Shown: positions 1 through 11,600 of the stretch, piece by piece | How positions within the stretch are numbered: position 1 is the stretch's first letter | Layout of the letters: each line of letters begins with the position of its first letter | NCBI GenBank assembly: GCA_015680685.1 | Contig: MNCI01015696.1 | Span: 130,203 to 194,202, forward strand | Direction: 5' to 3' | DNA from: Gnetum montanum | Lineage: Eukaryota > Streptophyta > Gnetopsida > Gnetales > Gnetaceae | DNA length: 64,000 nucleotides | The notes under the pieces: model-generated | Told to the model about the DNA's origin: nothing | What the model saw: only the letters and a program-made list of their open reading frames with translations | Databases searched by the model: none | Position numbers and translations under genes: made by a program

Positions 1-592
1 AGACCTGCATGCTTGTTAGATACAATAAGGTTTTAGGCACATATTGTTTATATGTTTATATGTTTGTTTTTACATATTATCATTCATATTAGTGATTTTA
101 AAGGAATAAGAGGAAAAAGATTTTGCTAATGACATATGGTCCTATTGAGTTAGTTGAGAATTTGCTAGTCTTGAAACCTGAAGATTGACACAAGGCAAGA
201 TCTCCTACATCTATCTTTCTAACGAAATTAAGAATCATCTGTGCAACGAAGGTTATATAGTTATGGATCTCATGCCTGGTTTCATTTAAGAGTTAAAGAT
301 TAACCAAATGCTAATGATTAGCTATTGCTTTAAAAATATTGAGCTGTAGGTCATTACATTGTCTCTTTAAATATTTGCGAGATTCATGATAACCAATGAA
401 TTTACTTGCTTAAGTGCTTAGTTTTTCAAAAAAAGGGAAATTAAAGAAAAATAAATCATATTAAGAGAACTTTAATTTCCTTAGTGATGAAAATAGCGGT
501 GTTACTTCAATGCTAAAATAATGCAGATGGTAGCAAGAAATATTAGTTATAAACAATTAGAAGTGGGGTTAAAAATGAACGCACATTACTTA
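1..592. other. AT-rich intronic sequence, nothing recognised
   Basis: Low-GC sequence presumed to be intron of the host gene. No exon of the family, transposon protein or long repeat is recognisable on either strand. Confidence 0.5.
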
Positions 593-883
593 GATGTTAC
601 GATTTTTTTTTTTGAGAAAGTAGTCGGGATTATATTAAAAGAAACTCAAAGTATGTTACAAGAGATTACAAGTGGTAGGCCATCAGGAATGGCCCCTCCG
701 AGAGAGGGGACGACCCCCAAACCACGCAAAACCGCATCCAAGACATCAAAAACAGCAATTACAGCAGACTAGAACAGCAGGGGGGCGCCTCCCAGGAAAG
801 CAAGGGGCACCCCCCGCATAGGGCCCCCCAGCAAGCGAGGTGGGGGGGGGGGGGGGGGCAACCACCCGGTAGAGGACCACCCA

Positions 884-1141
884 TTAAGGGTTCGTTGGCA
901 GCTGTCGGCAGGCGCAGTTGGGGTGCTCCAGCTCTTGGAGGATGTCCAGAGTGTTCTGATGGTCCTCTGTGTCCACGAAACTGGCCGCCTGCTAGATGCC
1001 CTGCATGGCCGACTCCTGTGTACTCTTGTCCTCCTGCGAAGCTCCCGCATTTGGGTGGTAGCGCGCCAAGGTTCGGCGGATGTGTTGTCTGAGTTCTGCC
1101 CAGGAGCTCTCATAGTTGATGCCAAAAATAATGTATGGGCA
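884..1141 (-). pseudogene. LINE A J-domain-like tail (HPN variant)
   Basis: The minus strand reads CPYIIFGINYESSWAELRQH then IRRTLARYHPNAGASQEDK and, after one stop, QAASFVDTEDHQNTLDIL...CACRQLPTNP, ending at TAA 886-884. The layout (Y-x-x-x-GI, W-x-ELR, ARYHPx at 1057-1049, helix with QA) is that of a J-domain with HPD changed to HPN. A coiled coil (1285-1500, minus) precedes it. Confidence 0.6.
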
Positions 1142-1749
1142 TCGCCCCTCCCGCAGCCATTGTCAGGCATTATGCCCGTGGGCGCGGTCAAGCTGTCTCT
1201 GCCGCTAGTCTTCCTCCTCCTGGAGTTGCTCCTACTCTGCCCGCTCCACCTGCTCACATCGTCTCTGGGCCTCCTCTTCTTGGGTTAACTCTTCCCGAAC
1301 TTGGGCCTTGATTTCGTCAATGAGGTGGGCCCTGGCAGCTTCAACCATGAGCTCTTGCTGCCTAACTTGTTCCTGCTCACGTTCCGTGACTTGGGCTTCA
1401 ATGTTGGCCCGGGCCTGTGCGAGGGCTTCATTCTATTTGGCTTCCCATTCTTCCCGGACTTTGTCCGCCGCCCTCTGCGTGGCCTGCTGAAGCTCCTCAT
1501 TCTAGTTCCTTTGGCTAGATGTCTCTGGTGGAGGGGGGGGGGGAAGTCAGTTTGTCAGGGCGTTCGGGGGAGCGCTGCTCCCGTGGGGTCCTCCGACCCC
1601 ACGTAACGGAGGAACCCCAACAGGGCCAATTGCCCCCCCGCCTGGGCACTGCTGTAGCCTGTGGCCTAGCCGAGGGGGGGGGGGGGGCCCTCCGGAGAGC
1701 CCCCCTATGGGGGGGTTGAGGACGAGGGGGGCTGCCCCCCCTCCGCCCC

Positions 1750-2185
1750 CCACCAGAGTGCCAGAATTAAACCAGAGTGGCTGCCGGGACACTTGAGCTT
1801 AAGGGCCTCCTTAAAGAAGCGGGGGAGGTTGACTTGGCTACCCAACTTGAGACAGTGCAGGAAGGCGAAGTGTAGGCCTTGTAGCTTGGAGGCGTTGCCA
1901 GACTGGACGAAGAATCGGTCCACCAGATCTGCGCCTCGGGCCCATAGGCGCGGCAGGGAAGATCTGGGCACTTGTTGGCTCTTAGTTCGGGGAATGGGCC
2001 CATCAAAGAACATTTCAACGTCTTGGAGGCTGCAGGTGGAGGGCAAAATGATCTCTCCAGCGATCGGGGCCCCCAAACAGCTGGCAATCAAAGGTTCTGT
2101 AATCCAGATTTCACGCCCGCGGAAGAAGGTATGGTCGTTGACTCAGTTGGAGAAAAACGCGTCATTTGCCAGATCTGGATACCCG
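1750..2185 (-). pseudogene. LINE A Transposase_32-like domain
   Basis: The minus strand encodes the block FFSNW...FRGREIWIT..., IASCLGAPIAGEIILPST, GPIPRTKSQQVPRSSLPRLW, ARGADLVDRFFVQSGNASKL, QGLHFAFLHCLKLGSQVNLP, ending LILALWWG. The order (Phe-aromatic-Asn-Trp, RG-x-x-x-x-x-T, LGAP, LWARxxDLVxRFF, LP-x-FF) follows the Pfam Transposase_32 'putative plant transposon protein' pattern from memory; a profile search was not possible. Confidence 0.6.
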
Positions 2186-2208
2186 ACCAACCGCTGTAGA
2201 GGGTTAGA

Positions 2209-3106
2209 CTAGCCGCACTGGGCCACCATCTGCCAAAGCGCCTCGTCCTCCTGAAACGCAGCGCAGTCCGGCTCGAAAGTGGGCGTGATTCCCATCGTCG
2301 TCTCGATTTCCTTCCACGCGGTGAGAGCTTGGGAGACCAGCCGCTGCGGAGGGGGGCGCTGTTGTTGCCGGAAAACTGCGTTATTTCGTGCCTTCCACGC
2401 TACCCATAAAAGTAGCGTGGCTCGGGAGTCACTCGTGAGGCACTTGGGGGGGGGGCCATTGCCGCCGCGTGCCACATGGCACGCATGCAAGGGCACTCAA
2501 TCGCGAAGTGCTGTGCTGTTTCAGCAGTTGCGCCGCATGTAGGACACGTATCATTGTTTAGAATTCCGTGCCGCTGTAGCAGGGCCCGTATGGGCAGTGC
2601 ATCGTTCTTGAGCAGCTACAGGAAGATTTTTATTTTTTCGGGCAGCCACCCCTGCCAGATCCGCAGCCAACTGTCCAGCCGGGGGTATTTGGCCATTAGA
2701 AGGGCCCGTGGCTCGAGGCCCCCCAGCCCAAGGTCTACATCGCACGTGTGTGCCGGCACGGTGCCTGCCAAGGCCTAGAATCCTGCACCCCCAAGTCCTA
2801 GTGCAGATATAGGGCATTCATGATGCAGATCCATGGGATCGGTTCTCTATGCGGGCACGAAAATCGGAGCACTAACCGTTGTTGTTCCATCATCAACTTG
2901 TCCTCGAATGACGTGATGCCCAAGCCACCTACGCTTTGGGGGCGTGCCACCCGCTTCCAACGGACCAAATGGATTTTGCGCCCCCCCTTGCCCCCCTCCC
3001 AAACGAAGCTACGAATCAGTGTGTTAACTGCATTGATGACTGCGTTTGGGGGGGTGGCCACGGCAGCCACGAAACGAGCGACTGCCATGAGGATTCTAGT
3101 AGCCAC
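2209..3106 (-). pseudogene. LINE A ORF2 fragment: RT C-terminus and zf-RVT region
   Basis: The minus strand reads MATRILMAVARFVAAVATPP...NTLIRSFVWEGG and LGITSFEDKLMMEQQRLVLR, the thumb region of LINE RT. The zf-RVT cysteine region and LLLWVAWKARNNAVF...PTFEPDC follow. It aligns by eye with 18540-19400 (LINE C) and 62700-63400 (LINE L). Frame changes are present. Confidence 0.8.
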
Positions 3107-3113
3107 AAGCAGG

Positions 3114-3163
3114 NNNNNNNNNNNNNNNNNNNNNNNNNNNNNNNNNNNNNNNNNNNNNNNNNN
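3114..3163. other. Assembly gap of 50 N
   Basis: A 50-N placeholder between the ORF1 end and the RT C-terminus of LINE A. Its true size is unknown; a complete copy would hold several kilobases of endonuclease and RT here. Confidence 0.95.
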
Positions 3164-3270
3164 GGGGGGAGGTAAGGGGAGGTTTTGCTATTGTGTGAGG
3201 GGGGCTTCGCGGGTGGGGTGAGCGAGGTAGAGGGGGACGAGGTTGGGGAGCATGGGGGCGGGGGTTTACT

Positions 3271-4386
3271 TCAGGTGGGGGGATCAGACGGGGGGCGCAA
3301 GCATCCCTTGCATCCCATGGTGACCCAATTGCCCCCCTCGAATAACTGTCGTGTCGGGGCCCTTGGCCTCACCTTGCGAAATCGACAGTCTGCTTCTCGG
3401 TGCCCGGGTTTCCCGCAACACCCGCACCCATCAGGCGTACTCGCCTGGTTGTCCGCGCCACGTGTCGGGGTAGGGTCTGCACCACGCGTCGGGGTAGGAT
3501 CCGCTCCTAGGTTCTCGAAAGCGACCTGGAGGGTTTCCTCCCCCCCAGGGAGTTCCAACACTACCTCCCAAATGAGGTCGGTCTTTGACAGACTACGCTA
3601 GATGCAGAAGCGTGCGAAGCCCATTTTCTCCATCGACCGCATGACGCGGTTGAAGGCGATGAAGTCACCGAAAAACCCTGCAACCTTCATCAGGAACTCG
3701 AGGTTCTAGAGTTCCCAGGGAATGTCGGCCACCCGCACCCAGACTGGTGCCTGGGTGAACAAGTCGGCCTCTCGGTGTGCCCCTGGGCGCCAAGGGGTCA
3801 ATGCGAGTCCCCGAGCCCCATAGAACCATGGGCCACCGAGCAGCACAGAGTCCTTGGCCTGCAGGGAGGGGAGGACAAAGAGGAGCAGGTCCTCAGATAG
3901 GCTCCGAACATCGACATCACCTACTTTCCATTGCTCCTTCACCCATCGGTGAATGAGCTCCAGTCGCGGGCGGGACCCTCGGGAGATGAAGCGGCCAATG
4001 AGGCTTCTCTCCATTGTTCGGACACCCCTAGACGGGGGGTGGTGGACCCGCAGCCGCAAGGTGTGGTCGCTGCGGGAATGGGCCGCGATGGCACCACCGG
4101 GTTTCTTAGCCCCCAGCCCATTGGGCCCATCCTCAACAGAAGAGGCCACTGCGGTAGCTGCACCCGTTCCTGTTCCAGCAGCATTTGTAGCTCTTGCTGT
4201 TGCGGCTTCTGCAGTTTCTGCTGCTGTGGTGGTTGCTGCCGCAGCTGCTGCTCCTGCTGCTGCTCCCGCAGTTATTGTGGTTGTTGCTGTTGCTGCCGCT
4301 GCTGTTGTGCCGGTTACACCAGTTGCGCCAGTTGCTGTTGTGCTGGTTGCTGCTGCTGTTGCGCCGGTTGCTGTTGTGGTTGTCAT
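3271..4386 (-). pseudogene. LINE A ORF1: Ala/Thr-rich N-terminus, DUF4283-like domain, CCHC knuckle
   Basis: The start codon (MTTTTATG) is at 4386-4384, 13 bp inside the element. About 90 residues of Ala/Thr low complexity (GCTGTTG-type DNA repeats, 4180-4390) are followed by a DUF4283-like RNA-binding region (MERSLIGRFISRG...LLGGPWFYGARGLALTPWRPG, then GFARFC). A CCHC zinc knuckle CGCCGKPGHREADC (C-x2-C-x4-H-x4-C) lies near 3410-3450. In-frame stops near 3706 and 3600 interrupt it. A 24-bp direct repeat encodes the tandem GADPTPTR peptides. This is the nucleic-acid-binding ORF1 typical of plant L1-type LINEs. Confidence 0.8.
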
Positions 4387-4412
4387 TGTAGCTCCTGCTG
4401 ATGTCACGATTT

Positions 4413-5454
4413 CACTGCACCTCAATATATAGATTAGAATAGCACTTACGGTTCCAGTTGTGTAATATTTGAAAGGGATCAATGGAAACATAATGAGTAT
4501 GCATACTATATCTTTTAAAGATGTTCTTTTATATGGTCTCTTCAATGAGAATAGAGACTTGTTGGCAATAGTTTGTGCATTTTTTCAACGTGTTGAATTG
4601 TGTTAAATTGATAAAATTGTTCAATGTTCCATTCAAATGATAGAAGTGTCAGTCTCAGATCTTCTTAAAATTCAAATTTAATTCATTATTGCGCCTACAC
4701 TATAAGGCTCAATTGTTTGAACTGTAGATTTTCTTTAAAAACTCAAAGATTCTAAATTGATTTTGTCATTCTGGATGGTTTGAGCTACTCTCTTTTTCAA
4801 AACATATTTTATTTTAAACTAATTGATCATATAGAAAACTAAACTGTTACACTTGTTGGTAAGTCTGTGTGCGAAGTACAAATTCTTGAACATTGGTACG
4901 CAGGATACATAACACCAACTTTCTTAGTGTAGATAACACCAATTTTCTTAGTGCATACTTAAAAGTTGAGCCTAATGCTTGTAAGGTGAAACCTCTAAAC
5001 TGTAGGTCGAGTTAATTATATCGTTCTTCCTTAGCTATATCATGGGCTGCTTGTTAGTTAAATGTTATCATCTCATCCATCATCAGTTTATACAACTTGG
5101 AACTTTTTGAAGTGTTTTATTACTGCCATGTGTAAATCACGAGACCGTAGCAATCTTTTGCTCATAATTCGTTTTTTAAATTGTTCCTGTTACTCTCGTT
5201 CTTCTGTTGAGTTTATCTTGAGGTCGTTTACATGCTTGTTTTTTGATTCATTATACACAGTAAACGTTCATTATCTTGAAGTCGTTTACATCCTTGTTCT
5301 ACCATAGAATTTAAGTTTTTGTTTATTGAATTTTGTAGATGCAGGGGAAACACAAATTTGGGGTTACTTTAACATTATATGTTCCCAGTTTGCATTACTG
5401 TAGACGGTGAATACTAAATTATAATAGAAATTTAACAATATGCTTGTGGAACAG
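4413..5454. other. Intronic sequence, nothing recognised
   Basis: AT-rich sequence between LINE A and exon 1. Many short direct repeats (for example ttcttagtgyag at 4920 and 4940) but no coding or transposon signature. Confidence 0.5.
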
Positions 5455-5619
5455 GTTGGAAAAACAACACTTGGTGGGTTACTAGCTTTAGGCTATCAAG
5501 TTGTAGCTAGCTTCAAGCGTGAAGCGATCCTGTTTGATAATGGCAGAGTCTTTATCTGTTTAGAAAGCATTGATACACTTGAACAAACATTCATCCTTTT
5601 GAAGGGTACTGATAGAAAG
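5455..5619 (+). CDS. Host gene exon 1 of window: end of first CYTH-like unit
   Basis: Acceptor acag at 5451-5454, donor aag|gtaata at 5620; phase 0 to phase 0, 55 codons. It encodes TLGGLLALGYQVVASFKR, then FICLESIDTLEQTFILLKGTDRK, the beta-strand-rich end of a CYTH-like fold. An earlier exon must supply the start of this domain; none is recognisable in 1-5454. Confidence 0.85.
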
Positions 5620-8600
5620 GTAATATTGATGGGATCCTCATGTAGTAATGCTCTGTTGCTTATTGTTTGAATCCTGACAAATCATCAAATGTAGCTGCAC
5701 CAATTGCAGGAAATGTTTCTTTGGAAAAATGTTTTAATGCAATGTCTGGTATTTAAAGGCCTTCAGTTTATGCTGATCAATATCATACTTTTCTGCAGGA
5801 ACCTGCTTTTACTATTTTATTGAATGATCTTTTGAATCGAATTAGAAACCATGTTACAAATTAGAAGCCATGTTTCAATGATTTAACTTATATATGGATA
5901 TGGCTTCTTTAATGGTTCTTCATTTATAATGTTTGATTTGGCTTGCAGAAAAATGATAAATGTAGGGCAAAGCCATAAGACTGAATCTAGGTAAAAGGGA
6001 TTATGCAGACTTAATTTCACAATCACTATTTATGGTGCATTTATGCTCGTCAGACTTAATTTTGTCTGCATATAGCTGCGGTAACTTACAATTGAATGTA
6101 GGAAACGAACTTGGAGATGGGGATTATAGTCTTTCTTAGATTTGGTATTTCTTGACTAGGTAAGTTAGGGCAATTAGATAAAGGTTTATCATTATCATCC
6201 TAGCCTTATCCTTGTTAAGTAATATGGTTAGTACCCTCAATGTATATGTTATAGAAATAGATCTATAACCACATACAATTTACATAAGAACATAATTAAT
6301 TAATATGTTACTTTGTGAAGGGATGTGACTGTTGAAACAAAGCTGTCTCTTGGTCCTACGATTAATAAAAGAGACTATGCTAATATATTGTGTGTGTAAG
6401 CAGTGAGACATGAGGGAAACAGAACAACTATTGGTTATAAAGTATACAGTTTTAGACATGCTTTATTGTTCTGACCTGATAGTTGCACAATTGTGTTCAA
6501 TGTTTTTTTCTTTTTTTTGAAGAAAAACTTGGGCAGTTTATATTAGAGAGAAGAGAAATCCTCAGCCATAGAGAGCGAAACCCAGAAGAGCATGGGGAGG
6601 ATTCTTAGATGCTAGTTTGTACAAGGGTAGGGGGGACAACCCCTAGACACCAACAACAAAAGTACCACTAAGGGCCATAGCGAATGGCCCACATTTCCAG
6701 CAAAATTGGGACCCACAAAGCTATGAAATTTGACAAAGGTACCCTTAGAAAAATGACAAAACAAATCATACAGGGAAGGTAGGGTTCTACAACTGGAGGA
6801 GGGCAACTCCTATCTATGCACTTGGTCAACAATTTTCCATTCATCCTCAAAGGCTAGAAACACTACAGCCTACTGAAAATTCTTATACCTTTCCTCGTTC
6901 TGATCTTGCACATGCTTCACTAGGTGTCGCACCCTGTTGGGATGCAACATGCATGATGTTTGCCTAATGTACTTTTTGAGGTTGTCCCATGGCATATCCT
7001 TGTTAATCCCCATCATAGAGTACAAGCAGTTGCCCACTTTGAACCATAGTTTGGTGTTGGAGGTGACGGTCTTATATTGGTGCTCTCTCATGTTCTTCTC
7101 TTCTAGAAATTTCTTTGCATGCTTGATGGACTCCTTTAGTTCTTGTTCCTCCTTCCTCTACAATTGCTCCTTGAGCTCTTCCTAGATGTGCTCCTCCAGA
7201 ATGCTCTGCTGGATAGCGTCTTCCATTTATTGTTGCTGCCATACTTCATGCTCCCTTTCTTGTCTCTTATCCTCCTATATCTTGCACACATAGTCCTCAC
7301 TCTTCCTTTGGAACTGTTCCTCAGCCCTCACCCACTGCTCTACCTCCTGGGCAACCTTGGCCAGATCAGCCTTGAAATTGTTCTCCATTGCCTTCCTTTG
7401 GGTCAACTCTTTCTCCTCCATTTTCTTTTTGAGGGCTGCCTCTCAGTGCTTAGTATGTTGTATTTATGTAGGCTTCTCTTTGTTTGTATAGATACAACCA
7501 TGGGTCCTTATATTCATGGTTTGATAATTGTTGTTTTATATTTTAGCTAGTACACAAGCTTGGAAGCTTACTGTGTATATTCTTGTTAATCCTTTTACTA
7601 CTATAGCTTAAGTTGACTTTGACCCTATATTTATACTATAACCATGAATTTCATTGTGGTTATATATCCATGGTTTATTCATTTGTTAATCTTAAGTTTC
7701 TAACTCTCAATAGACTTGGTTTTGTTATTTTTTGTGGACCTCAAATTCCAACATGGTGTTAGAGGATGTTAGTTTGTCAACTATATTGTTGGTTGGGTTA
7801 AACCATTAGTTACGTAGCCACATTAAATGCATAAAAATCTATTTAATCACGTGTTCAACTGCAAAAGAGCACATTGAGCATTTTGCATTTGGGTTCTTTA
7901 AGCTTTTGGGAATTGTTGCTATTGTGCTTCTTATTGTAGTCCTTCTCCACCACTATTTTTGTTTGGTTTTGCTATTTGGTTGAGAGAGTTATCTATGGGT
8001 TTGTCTTTGTGCTACAACTCCCATTGCTATTATTTGTGATTTCAAATCATTGCAATGTTTAGTTTACTTATTGTTTTTGTTTCTTTTCCTTTAATTAGCA
8101 ATTGGTATTTTTATTTCTTTAGTCCTTTGAGAGATGTGACAGTTGATTATGTCATTTTGCATTCATCTAGGATTTTCATGGGGTTGAAGAGAAGAGTCTT
8201 TGGTGGTAATTAGCAAGTTCTCACTTGGCAAGCATGCGAGTGAAGTTTTACATTTGTTGTTTCATTCTTTAATTAGTGTCAAAATTATCTAGGTCACTTG
8301 AGGCAAAGTTAAGTGGCAAAGAGATTAGCCTATATTTTGTGCTAGGCTTTTGGGTTGTGGTCACAACTACACATTCAAGCATGCCAAGAAACTACTTGAG
8401 GATTTGCCTTAGGAATTCATGGCTTTTTGCCTCATGAATTTTGCAAGTTTGGATCACCTGTCCATCAATTCAAAAATAGTTTCTTTGGTGTTGATGAGTG
8501 GCAAGTGTTCCTAACTTCTATCTATAAGCATCATGGTAGACTGTGTTGTAATTCATAGATGGGACTAGTGTGGTATCTAGATAGTTAAACGTGAGTTTGT

Positions 8601-11600
8601 GGGTTTTTTTCTCGCTTGGACTAGTAGTAACTCTATTGCATATGGTTTAGTCCAATGTAAGGTGTATGATCAGTAATGTTGTGGCATGGAAACATAAAAA
8701 TTAAATAATTCATTAATCTAATTAGTAACAAGAAAATAAATCTTGAGCTAGCCTAAAGGGTAATGAGTGTCCCTTCTGGTGGCAATTGGGATCCTCATGG
8801 CTACCACACAATTTGTGGCGGCAGTCGCCGCTCCCCCCGCGGCCGTCACTCAACAAATCAACACGATGATCCGAAGTTTTGTTTGGAGGGGGGGCCAGAG
8901 GGGGGAGCAAGCTTCACTTAGTTGCTTGGACCAGCATTGCGCGTCCTTGAAAAGNGGGCTGGGTATCACGTCCTTCGAGGATGAAAGCATGATGGGACAG
9001 TAGTGGCTCCTCCACCATCTGACACGCATGCATGAGGAGCTCAGTCAGTGGGCCTTCATCACCCGAAGGAAGTACACGCAATGGGAGCTTGGAACACGTG
9101 CCTCGCGGCCCTGGCAGGTGATTTGCCAGCACGTGCAAGCAATGATGACCCTGGGTTGGCTCCACCTCGAGCCGTGCGCCATATTGACAGAGAAATACCC
9201 CCGGAAGACGGATGGTAGGCGATCAGGCGTAGGCAGCTCCCCGAGAAAATCAAAATGTTTCTCTGGCTAATCAAATCTGAGGCGCTCCCTGTGCGCGCCG
9301 TACTGAAACGGTGCGGCATCCTGCATGATGACACATGTCCACGCTGTAACGCTGCGCCGGAAACAATTACTCACTTCATTTACGAGTGTCCCTACATGCA
9401 AGCCACTTGGCACCCCCCGGAGGCGGTTCACCGGCGACTCCTGGACATCCATGCTTTTATGGTTTGTTTGGACGGCGCGCAATTGCACTGTTTTCATGCA
9501 GGACCGGACCCCTCCCCCTCAGCAGATAATTGCGCTGTCCTATCGTGCGTGGAGTGAGCTCGGGGTTGCAATGGATGCCACGCCGACGTTCGAGCCTGAC
9601 TGCGCCACTTTCCGGGAAGATGAGGAGCTGTGGCGGTTGGTCACCAGGTGCGGCTGGTCCAGCCTGTTGCAGCGGCTGGTTGGTGACCTGGACCTTGTTG
9701 ACGATGCGTTCTTTGCAAACTGGAACGTTGACAGAACCCACTTCCGAGGACACGAGATTCACGTCACAGAATCTACCATTGCCAGCTGTTTGGGGGCCTC
9801 GGCTGTAGGAGAAATCGTCCTGCCCACTACCCGTGGCCTACAGGACGTCGCGACCTTTTTTGAGGGACCCGTACCTAGAACGCAGAGCCGCCAGGTCCCT
9901 AGATCCTCTCTCCCACGCCTTTGGGCTCGGGCCGCCAACTTGGTGGACCGTTTTCTCGTCCAGTTCGACAATGCGTCCAAGCTTCAGGGCTTGCATTTTG
10001 TCTTTCTGCGAGGCTTGAAGTTCGGCATCCAGGTTAACATCCCGCAGTTTTTCCTGGAGACCCTTCACCTTAAACGACGCAGTCGTCACTCGGGGCTGAT
10101 CTTGGCTCTGTGGAGGGGGGTTGGGGGGGGGGCGCCAGGCCCATCCTCTGCCCCCCCTGGGGGGAGCACCTCTGATGCCCCCCCCGGCCACTTCAACTTC
10201 CCCCAGCCTGGAAACTCACGTTACGAGTCTCACCTGGGGACGTCGCTCCCAACGTAGCTTGCGTCCCTTACCAGACCCCCCTAGCGCCCCCCCGAACTGG
10301 GATGCGGAGTTACACCTTGCTGAACAACGGGCGGCTATTGTTGCGCGGGAGGCAGAACGGCGGGGGTGGGAGGCAAAGTGGAACGAGGCCCTGGCCCAAT
10401 CTAGCGCCGAGCAAGAGGCCCAGTTCCACGAACAAGCACAAGAGATGACGTGACAACATGCGCTCATGGCAGAGGCTACACGGGCCTGGCTCATCGATGA
10501 GATTCGAGACCAGGTTAGGGAGGAGCTGTGCCAGGAGGAGGCGGCCCGTCGAGCCCAAGAGCAGGCGGCAAGGGAAGAACATGAACGCTTGTAGGAAGAG
10601 GAAGACCAGTGACAAAGACAGCTCGACCGGGCACATGAGGATAGTGCCCGTCAGTGGCTTAGGGGGGGGGGGGGACGCGGCCCATACAACATCTTGGGCA
10701 TAAGTTGTGAGAGCTCCTGGGGGGAGCTCAGGTGACATATCCGATGCACGTTAGCACGATTCCATCCGGACGCTGGGGACTCACTGGCTGATCGGAGTAG
10801 GCGAGAGTCTGTCATGCAGAGCATCCAGCAAGCGGCGAACTGTATACTTGTGTACTATATTTCCAGTGGGCCATCCCTGATGACCCTTAAACTGTATACT
10901 TGTGTACTATATTTCTCGGTAATACAATCCCGAACATTCTCTCTCTCCCAAAAAAATAAAATAAAATGAGTGTGCCTTCTTAGCTTGCCACATTGTCTTG
11001 AATTGGTGTAATTATTGTTGGGATTACCAAGCGACATGCTATTGAGTATACCAAGTGATATCATTGTCGGGTTACTAAATGGTTACACATTATGCTTGAA
11101 ACTAGTCATGTTCATTTTGCCAAATTCTATGTGTGAGAGAAAAGTAAATATTAAACTAAGTGTGGAAAATAATTTGCATTGAAAGTAAATTTTATTCTAA
11201 GCCAAATTATTGAAATGAATATAAATCAATGTCAATCTTATTGTCGGTCATGGATTGTGTCTAGGTACAATGCCCACTCGAATAAGGCACCATATAGTCA
11301 ACTTAAATTCATGCTGTGGGCACTTGTTGACTATTCCTAGACTATGGAAGCAAGCTAAAAGAGTTTGGCTATAGTAGTTACCAATACAGTGCAGAAACAT
11401 GGTGGGTGAATTGTATTTACAAGCATTTTTTTTGTGACTCAACATAGATTTGTTGACATACTAGAGGCATGGTCAACTAAGCAATGTTGACTAAGCAACA
11501 TCAATGAAGTTATGTCAACGTATCAATATTGACTAAGCCCTTTTGAAATCACACTTACATGATTGTGATGGATTTGAGCATTGTTGATATGCTTGTGTCG

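Larger units (their letters stand above)
606..4399 (-). mobile_element. LINE A: GC-rich LINE with ORF1 and the 3' part of ORF2, internal part missing at an N gap
   Basis: Minus-strand element. It begins on the plus strand with a poly-T run (602-613), the copied poly-A tail, and ends near 4399. Likely target-site duplication: GATGTTACGATTT at 593-605 and GATGTCACGATTT at 4400-4412 (1 mismatch). Reading 5' to 3' on the minus strand it has ORF1 (4386-3271), the gap at 3163-3114, RT C-terminus and zf-RVT (3106-2209), a Transposase_32-like domain, a coiled coil and the J-like tail. The endonuclease and most of RT are absent and would belong at the 50-N gap. Stops and frameshifts make it inactive. 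GC content is far above the flanking intron. Confidence 0.85.
8778..10964 (+). mobile_element. LINE B: 5'-truncated GC-rich LINE with clean target-site duplication
   Basis: Flanked by AATGAGTGTCCCTTCT (8762-8777) and AATGAGTGTGCCTTCT (10965-10980), 16 bp with one mismatch, and ending in an A-rich tail (10950-10964). It starts inside RT (LVAIGILMATTQFVAAVAAP), runs through the zf-RVT region (TCPRCNAAPETITHFIYECP near 9340), and continues into linker, Transposase_32-like domain, coiled coil and the start of the J-like tail. A single N stands at 8955. The tail is cut short at about 10838, where a 26-bp 3'-UTR segment is present twice (10838-10863, 10890-10915). Confidence 0.88.

Noticed and set aside
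3931-4432. Plus-strand open frames rich in Cys, Ser, Leu or Ala/Val over 3931-4432
   Set aside because: Antisense reading of the triplet-repeat start of LINE A ORF1. Low complexity keeps all frames open; no gene.
6870-7091. A genuine small host DnaJ-like gene
   Set aside because: It sits between a LINE coiled coil and a LINE poly-A end, and the same module recurs in at least eight other LINE copies, so it belongs to the transposon.
7143-7550. Leu-rich plus-strand frame resembling membrane segments
   Set aside because: Antisense of the Glu/Lys/Gln-rich coiled coil of LINE G; CTC/CTT codons mirror GAG/AAG.
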